Of a DNA stretch of 39,511 bases, positions 34,213 to 39,511 are shown piece after piece. This stretch comes from Pseudobutyrivibrio sp. (lineage in GTDB: Bacteria > Bacillota > Clostridia > Lachnospirales > Lachnospiraceae): the NCBI GenBank assembly GCA_021442555.1, contig JABUSV010000046.1, positions 1-39,511 of the forward strand, read 5' to 3'. Within the stretch, counting starts at the first letter, position 1. The number at the start of each line of letters is the position of its first letter. The translations under genes were made by a program, and so were the position numbers. Under the pieces are notes generated by a model, which saw nothing but the letters and a program-made list of their open reading frames with translations, did no database searches and was not told where the DNA came from.

Positions 34213-35695
34213 AAGACCCCTTTCTAATCTTACTGTTCGAAACAAGATGCTTTTGGCTTTCTTTTTGCCTACGGCATTACTGATTATCATCAATCTGTTT
34301 TTATATGCTAATACTAACAGAATGATGAAGTCCCTTGATACGGTATTCAAAAGCAATACTACACTAAATGAGATGTCTCAGGCGTTGGGGCTGGTACAGG
34401 CATCCATGACTGACTATTTGAATACAAGAACCTCCGACTCCATGGAGGATTACTATAGATACGAAGAAGATTATGAGGATATGATTGAGCTGCTTAACGA
34501 TGAGATTATTGATTCTGATAATTATTTGTTAGAGCGCAATATCAGAAAAGTATCAGAAGAATATCTCAGACTTACAACTGAGATTATTGAAGCCAAGCGT
34601 GGTGGCAATGTAGAAAAATACAGAGGGCTGTATGATGAGGCCAAGAATCTGTATGTTTCCATCAACAATATGATTTATTCTTTGAACAATGAACAGTTCA
34701 AGAAAAACACAGTAAGCTATAAGGCTTTAACCGACACCATGGGGTCCTTGGAAGGTATAAACCTTATGACTCTTATAATCATTGGCCTTGCAAACATGTC
34801 ATTTATCATTCTTATTGCTGCAACAATTACCAATCCTTTGAGCAAGCTTTCTGAAGCTGCCAACAAGGTTGCTGTGGGAGATTTTGAGGTAGAACCAGTT
34901 CCTGTTGTTAACAACGATGAGATTGGTGTGGTTTCTAAGGCTTTTAACTCCATGGTTGCAAGTATTGATGATTACATCAAGACCATTAAGATTAACATGG
35001 AGACTGAGCGATTGATGAAGGAAAAGGAACTTCTTATGGAAACGCATCTTAAGGATGCAAGGCTTAAGTACCTTCAGGCTCAGATTAATCCTCATTTTTT
35101 GTTTAATACGCTCAATGCCGGAGCACAGATGGCTATGATGGAGGGCGCAGATCGCACCAACGAATACATTCAAAAGGTAGCTGATTTCTTCAGATACAAT
35201 ATTAAGAAAGACCACGATATTGTTACCATTGAGGAGGAACTGGAGTTAGTAGAGACCTATATTTACATAATTAATGTACGTTTTGCAGGAGACATACATT
35301 TTGACATGGAAATTACAGATGAAAATCTGTTAAAGTATTATATGCCTAGTATGATTTTACAGCCTATCGTGGAAAACAGTATCAATTACGGTGTTCGCAA
35401 TATAGACTGGGAGGCACATATTAAGCTTAAGGTATATCGTATGGAGGAGACCATCTGCATCAGTATCGAGGATAATGGTGTTGGTATGTCAGAGGAGCTT
35501 ATTAACAGGATTCTTACTAAGGATTATGTTGCCAGTGAGGACAAGGTTGATTCCAACGGTGTGGGACTAAACAACGTAATTAACAGACTTGAATTATACT
35601 TTAAGGAAGAGGACATAATGTCCATAGAATCTGAAGGAGAGGGCAAAGGTACAAAAACGGTATTCTATTTGCCTATGAAAGAAAAGAATGTATAA
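34205..35695 (+). CDS. YesM/LytS-type sensor histidine kinase
   Basis: 496 residues. Helix 1 at about 15-35, an extracytoplasmic helical domain (about 36-185), helix 2 at about 187-208, HAMP (about 209-262), then the His_kinase domain with His297 in NPHFLFNTL. The ATPase domain has the N-box QPIVENSINYG, G1 EDNGVGM and G2 GVGLNNV. SD GAAGGAGG. It overlaps the sensor before it and the regulator after it by 8 bases each, which fixes the trio as one signalling unit. Confidence 0.94.
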   Translation: MNKRPLSNLTVRNKMLLAFFLPTALLIIINLFLYANTNRMMKSLDTVFKSNTTLNEMSQALGLVQASMTDYLNTRTSDSMEDYYRYEEDYEDMIELLNDEIIDSDNYLLERNIRKVSEEYLRLTTEIIEAKRGGNVEKYRGLYDEAKNLYVSINNMIYSLNNEQFKKNTVSYKALTDTMGSLEGINLMTLIIIGLANMSFIILIAATITNPLSKLSEAANKVAVGDFEVEPVPVVNNDEIGVVSKAFNSMVASIDDYIKTIKINMETERLMKEKELLMETHLKDARLKYLQAQINPHFLFNTLNAGAQMAMMEGADRTNEYIQKVADFFRYNIKKDHDIVTIEEELELVETYIYIINVRFAGDIHFDMEITDENLLKYYMPSMILQPIVENSINYGVRNIDWEAHIKLKVYRMEETICISIEDNGVGMSEELINRILTKDYVASEDKVDSNGVGLNNVINRLELYFKEEDIMSIESEGEGKGTKTVFYLPMKEKNV

Positions 35696-37280
35696 GATTT
35701 TATTAGCTGATGATGAAGGTATCGTTATCGACTCACTAAAATTTATAATAGAAAAGGAATTCCCAGGAGAGTGTGAGTTCGCATCTGCAAAAACTGGCAG
35801 AGGCGTTATAGAGCTTGCCGAGACCTTTCAGCCAGATATCGCCTTTATGGATATCCAGATGCCAGGTATCAATGGTATCGAAGCCATGAGAGAGATAAAG
35901 CAGGTTAATAATCATATTATTTTTGTCGTAATGACTGCCTATGATAAGTTCGACTATGCAAAGGAGGCTATTAACCTGGGAGTGCTGGATTATCTTAACA
36001 AGCCAGTATCCAAGGACAAGATAGTAGCCACAATGAAGAGGGCTTTTGCTCAGTGTGATGCTCATAAGGCCAGAAGGTCTCAGGATCTTATGGTCAAAGA
36101 AAAGCTTGAGACGGTAGTGCCTATTATTGAAAACGGCCTGATTCAGGATCTGCTCTTTAAGGAGTTTTTTCAGGAGGATATTGATAATTATAAGAATCTG
36201 TTGTCCATCACCCAGGACTTTGGATATATGGCAGTTATTGTCATGGGTCGCGAGCTGGTAGGTAATCATATGACCAGTGCCGTGGCAGTTTCTATTGAGG
36301 CACAAAAGGTATACAACCAAATCAGAGCTCTTATTGAGGATTATGTACCCGGAAAAGTTGGAGCTGTAATGTCCAACAAGATTCCGGTGTTTGTACCTTA
36401 TGATTACAGTGAGATGGATTATTCCATTCGTGCTGAACTGGTGGAAAAAGGAAGAGCCCTTTGCAGACGTCTCAAAGAAAAAAACGAGGACATGAGCTTT
36501 AGAATAGGTTTTGGTCCAGTGCTTCCACTTAAACGTATGAATGAATCCTATGAGTTGGCTTTGGGTTCGTTGGTTCAAAGCACAAGCCATGTAGCCCATG
36601 CTGATGATGCTCCGGCTATGTGTTTGTATGAAGAGGATTATCCTGTTGAGCTGGAAAATCAGATTTTTGATGGTGTTCAAAGAGGGGCTGTAGCAGAAGC
36701 TTGTGCTGCTGCTTCGGATTTTTATGACTGGATGACTGGTAACTATCCTGAGAATATCGACAACATCAGACTTAAGGTTTTGGAGTTTGCTCTTTGGGCT
36801 GAACATGTGTCTTATTCTGTAGGTGGTAGAAAATATGAATTTTTGAGCCGAGGAGAATATATACCAGTAGTAAGTGATTTCGATAATTTTGATGATATGA
36901 AAATATGGTTTTTATCCAAGGTTAAAGCCGCCACAGAGGTTGTTGCTAACCGTAAGGAAGACCAGTCAACAAGCGTAATTTCCAAGGCTATTGAATACAT
37001 TGAAGAAAACTACAAAAAAGAATTGTCCTTAGATGAGGTTTCAAGAGCAGTAAATGTCAGTCCATACTACTTTTCTAAATTGTTTAAGGAAGAAAAGGGA
37101 GAGAATTTTGTAGAATACCTTACAAGGGTCAGAATGGAAACGGCCAAGAAGCTTTTGTCTACTACAGATATGTCCATGAAGGAGATATGCAGACAGATTG
37201 GATATTCTGATCCTAATTATTTCTCTCGAAATTTCAAAAAATATACAGGCATGACTCCAACTGAGTATGCCAAGAAATAG
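35688..37280 (+). CDS. YesN-type response regulator (receiver plus AraC DNA-binding domain)
   Basis: 530 residues. Receiver domain about 1-120 with Asp8/Asp9 (LLADDEG) and phospho-acceptor Asp55 (AFMDIQMPG). A long middle region (about 125-420) links to a C-terminal AraC domain with LSLDEVSRAVNVSPYYFSKLFKEE and SMKEICRQIGYSDPNYFSRNFKKY. It is the output of the kinase before it. Likely targets are the promoter of the XylF-like gene at 38611 and possibly the xylan operons. The 356-residue minus-strand ORF inside it is a shadow. Confidence 0.95.
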   Translation: MYKILLADDEGIVIDSLKFIIEKEFPGECEFASAKTGRGVIELAETFQPDIAFMDIQMPGINGIEAMREIKQVNNHIIFVVMTAYDKFDYAKEAINLGVLDYLNKPVSKDKIVATMKRAFAQCDAHKARRSQDLMVKEKLETVVPIIENGLIQDLLFKEFFQEDIDNYKNLLSITQDFGYMAVIVMGRELVGNHMTSAVAVSIEAQKVYNQIRALIEDYVPGKVGAVMSNKIPVFVPYDYSEMDYSIRAELVEKGRALCRRLKEKNEDMSFRIGFGPVLPLKRMNESYELALGSLVQSTSHVAHADDAPAMCLYEEDYPVELENQIFDGVQRGAVAEACAAASDFYDWMTGNYPENIDNIRLKVLEFALWAEHVSYSVGGRKYEFLSRGEYIPVVSDFDNFDDMKIWFLSKVKAATEVVANRKEDQSTSVISKAIEYIEENYKKELSLDEVSRAVNVSPYYFSKLFKEEKGENFVEYLTRVRMETAKKLLSTTDMSMKEICRQIGYSDPNYFSRNFKKYTGMTPTEYAKK

Positions 37281-37297
37281 GGGAATAGATAATAGTT

Positions 37298-38410
37298 ATG
37301 AAGAAGGTTAGAGTATTGCCAGTATTATTATTGGCTTGCATGTTGATATGTACTGGTTGTGGGGCTGAACAAAAAGCAGTTCAGGTTAATGAAAACGTCG
37401 AGGATAACAGCGTAGAAATCGGTATATGCTTTGATTCCTTTGTTATAGAAAGATGGCAAAGAGACAGGGATATTTTTGTATCTTATGCCAAGGATCTGGG
37501 TGCTAATGTCAATGTACAAAATGCCAACGGAGATGTAGAAGAGCAACGAAAGCAGATTTCTTACTTTATCGATAAAGGAGTGGATGCTCTTGTTATTGTA
37601 CCGGTAGACTGTAGTTCTCTTGCAGATCTTGTAGAACAGGCCAAATCCAAGGGTATCAAGGTTATATCCTATGACAGACTTATTTTAAATGCCAACGTAG
37701 ATCTTTATATATCCTTTGACAATGCCATGGTAGGAAACATGATGGGTAACGCCATAGCAAAGCAAAATGCTTTCAGAGTACTTATGCTTAACGGCCCAAC
37801 AGCTGATCATAATGTTACCATGATTGAACATGAATTCAAAAAGGTTATGAGCTTAAAAGGCATAACTATCTTGGATACCTACTATGTAGATGGCTGGACT
37901 CCTGAATATGCTTCAGATTACATGTTTGAACATATGGATATTGTAAGACAGGCTGATGCTATTATGTGCGGAAATGATGATGTAGCGGCCAGCGTTATCA
38001 GAACGCTTGCGGTTAATCAGATGGCAGGTGAAAAAATAGTTGTAGGTCAGGATGCTGACCTTTTGGCTTGTCAGCATATTGTGGAGGGTACTCAGCTTAT
38101 GACTGTATATAAGCCTGTTGAAAAGCTTGCTTCTGAAGCTGCTAAGGCATCTTTTGCAATGGCTAGTGGTCAGGCGCTGGAGAATACTTTGTTAATTAAT
38201 GATGGTATATATGATGTCCCATATATTGCCATAGAACCTATAGCTGTAGATGTTAGCAATATGGACAGCGTAATAATAGAAAGCGGATTCCATTCCAGAG
38301 ATGATGTATACCTTAACGTAAACGTTATAGCTCCTGATGATGATGAATCTATGCTAGATGAGTTACCTGAGGAGGATGCTTCTGAAAGTGAGGATACGAC
38401 AGAAGAATAA
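37298..38410 (+). CDS. XylF/ChvE-like sugar-binding lipoprotein, probable sensor subunit
   Basis: 370 residues. Signal peptide ends in CTGCG with lipidated Cys21. The binding domain is clearly related to the transporter protein at 38611, sharing blocks such as YDRLI and the FDN..MVG segment. Codon use is ordinary and the tail is very acidic (ESEDTTEE), unlike a high-abundance transport protein. Its place behind yesN and before a terminator suggests a sensing role, like XylFII, which partners a LytS/YesN pair in clostridia for D-xylose. The weak SD (GGGGAAT) fits low expression. Confidence 0.85.
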   Translation: MKKVRVLPVLLLACMLICTGCGAEQKAVQVNENVEDNSVEIGICFDSFVIERWQRDRDIFVSYAKDLGANVNVQNANGDVEEQRKQISYFIDKGVDALVIVPVDCSSLADLVEQAKSKGIKVISYDRLILNANVDLYISFDNAMVGNMMGNAIAKQNAFRVLMLNGPTADHNVTMIEHEFKKVMSLKGITILDTYYVDGWTPEYASDYMFEHMDIVRQADAIMCGNDDVAASVIRTLAVNQMAGEKIVVGQDADLLACQHIVEGTQLMTVYKPVEKLASEAAKASFAMASGQALENTLLINDGIYDVPYIAIEPIAVDVSNMDSVIIESGFHSRDDVYLNVNVIAPDDDESMLDELPEEDASESEDTTEE

Positions 38411-38423
38411 CGATAGCATTTTT

Positions 38424-38455
38424 TTGCCACCAGATTTATCTGGTGGCAATTTTTT
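38424..38455 (+). terminator. Rho-independent terminator of the sensor operon
   Basis: TTGCCACCAGA and TCTGGTGGCAA are perfect 11-base arms around TTTA, followed by TTTTTT. Confidence 0.92.
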
Positions 38456-38490
38456 GCTAGCACACAAAATTATGCTAGTATGGTCTAGCA
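38455..38490 (+). promoter_or_regulatory. Repeated GCTAG dyads upstream of the XylF-like gene
   Basis: TTGCTAGCA (38455-38463, self-complementary core) and a dyad TGCTAG, 6 bases, CTAGCA (38473-38490). They lie before a weak promoter region (TATTAT at 38534, no good -35), as expected for an activated promoter. A binding site for the YesN-type or another regulator is possible. An RNA structure following the terminator is the alternative. Confidence 0.4.
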
Positions 38491-38610
38491 ATAATGTGAA
38501 GAAAGTGTGAAGCAAAAACCTAAAAGTCTTTGTTATTATCTATACATGACAGGGAAGGAAATTGGAGAAGAACTTCCCAAATAACTTCGAAAACATAGGA
38601 GGGAAAAATA

Positions 38611-39511
38611 ATGAAGAAGAAGTTAGCAAGCCTTGTACTTGCAGGTACAATGGCAGCAACAATGTTAGTTGGATGTGGAGAAACTGCTGCAACAAATAAC
38701 ACAGCAGCTTCAGCTGATAACACAGCAGCAGCTACAACTACAACAACATCATCATCAGGTGAGACAAAGGTTGGTGTTTCAATGCCAACAAAGGATCTTC
38801 AGAGATGGAACCAGGACGGCGCTAACATGGAAGCAGAGCTCAAGGCAGCAGGTTATGATGTTGACTTACAGTACGCTTCAAACGACGTTCAGACACAGGT
38901 ATCACAGATTGAGAACATGATCTCTTCTGGATGTAACGTACTTGTAGTAGCAGCTATCGAAGGTTCATCACTTGGTGAGGCTATGGATATGGCTAAAGAG
39001 AACGGCATTCCTGTAATCGCTTATGACCGTCTCATCATGAACTCAGATGCAGTTTCTTACTATGCTACATTTGATAACTACATGGTAGGTACAAAGCAGG
39101 GTGAGTACGTAGTACAGGCTCTTGACCTTGAGAATGCAGCTGGTCCTTTCAATTTAGAGATCACAGCTGGTGACCCAGGCGATAACAATGCTGGTTACTT
39201 CTATCAGGGTGCTATCGATGTTCTTCAGCCATACATTGACAACGGCAAATTAAACGTTGTTTCTGGTCAGGTTAAGTTCGAAGATGTTGCAACACCTACA
39301 TGGGCAACTGATGTAGCTCAGAAGAGAGCTGAGAACATTCTTTCATCATACTATGCAGATGGCACACAGCTTGATGTATGGCTTTGCTCAAACGACTCAA
39401 CAGCTCTTGGTGTAGAGAACGCTCTTGCAGCTAACTACACAGGCGAATATCCAGTTATCACAGGTCAGGACTGTGACAAGGCTAACGTAAAGAACATGAT
39501 CGCTGGAAAGC
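38611..39511 (+). CDS. Xylose/multi-sugar ABC transporter binding lipoprotein (XylF/ChvE type), partial
   Basis: The frame is open from ATG 38611 to the window end (300 codons, no stop), so the ORF track omits it. SD AGGAGGG. Signal peptide ends in LVGCGE with lipidated Cys22, followed by an Ala/Thr/Ser-rich linker. The binding domain starts KVGVSMPTKDLQRWNQDG and includes VIAYDRLIMN and GQDCDKANV, typical of ChvE/XylF proteins. Codon bias is as strong as in pflB, so it is probably very abundant. The ATPase and permease genes would be expected just beyond the window. Xylose is the likely substrate by context, but other monosaccharides are possible. Confidence 0.92.
   Translation, partial: MKKKLASLVLAGTMAATMLVGCGETAATNNTAASADNTAAATTTTTSSSGETKVGVSMPTKDLQRWNQDGANMEAELKAAGYDVDLQYASNDVQTQVSQIENMISSGCNVLVVAAIEGSSLGEAMDMAKENGIPVIAYDRLIMNSDAVSYYATFDNYMVGTKQGEYVVQALDLENAAGPFNLEITAGDPGDNNAGYFYQGAIDVLQPYIDNGKLNVVSGQVKFEDVATPTWATDVAQKRAENILSSYYADGTQLDVWLCSNDSTALGVENALAANYTGEYPVITGQDCDKANVKNMIAGK

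Noticed and set aside
35736-36806. Minus-strand 356-residue ORF
   Set aside because: Lies wholly inside the yesN-type gene, has no recognisable domain and is a frame shadow.

Overview
The window looks like a low-GC, obligately fermentative Firmicute of the Lachnospiraceae, most like Butyrivibrio or Pseudobutyrivibrio. This rests on inference from gene content: pyruvate formate-lyase with its activase, a D-lactate dehydrogenase, AgrC/LytTR and YesM/YesN type signalling, LplB/YtcP-type sugar importers and an intracellular glucuronoxylan-degrading set. No rRNA, tRNA, CRISPR array or insertion sequence was seen.

Region 1 (1-6475) is an envelope/signalling block. It holds an EF-hand-like protein without a signal peptide behind a sigma-28-like promoter, an AgrC-type kinase with its LytTR regulator, and a tightly spaced trio: a protein with two peptidoglycan-binding domains, a lipoprotein of unknown function, and a lipoprotein with a lysozyme-inhibitor (LprI-like) domain. 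A direct repeat that fits a LytTR site lies just downstream of the LytTR gene and just upstream of the trio. Region 2 (6475-8110) has a D-lactate dehydrogenase with a cysteine-rich tail and, convergent to it, a small minus-strand gene. The small gene sits behind a strong promoter, a terminator-like hairpin and a possible leader peptide.

Region 3 (8151-13612) starts with a decayed mosaic copy of the rhomboid-MATE locus that still exists intact 3.5 kb away. Then comes a lactococcin-972-type bacteriocin module (secreted peptide, large membrane protein, ABC ATPase), and then the intact MATE efflux pump and rhomboid protease on the minus strand. Region 4 (13704-16910) is the pflB-pflA fermentation operon with very strong codon bias.

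Region 5 (16925-31956) is a xylan-oligosaccharide locus. An SGNH esterase, a GH115 alpha-glucuronidase and a two-CBM6-like-module GH2 enzyme are joined by stop/start overlaps. A convergent AraC regulator follows, and then a GH3 beta-xylosidase-type enzyme transcribed with two ABC permeases and a lipoprotein binding protein (no ATPase in the cluster). Region 6 (32012-39511) has an alpha/beta-hydrolase fused to a DUF3237-like domain, a membrane-anchored sugar-binding sensor, a YesM-type kinase, a YesN-type regulator, a XylF/ChvE-like lipoprotein sensor, and then the start of a highly expressed XylF/ChvE-type transporter binding protein that runs off the window end.

A working picture (inference): the YesM/YesN array with two binding-protein sensors reads external xylose or related sugar and controls the adjacent importer. 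The LplA/B-type importer brings in decorated xylo-oligosaccharides, which the signal-peptide-less esterase, GH115, GH2 and GH3 enzymes strip and hydrolyse in the cytoplasm, feeding pyruvate to PFL and lactate dehydrogenase.
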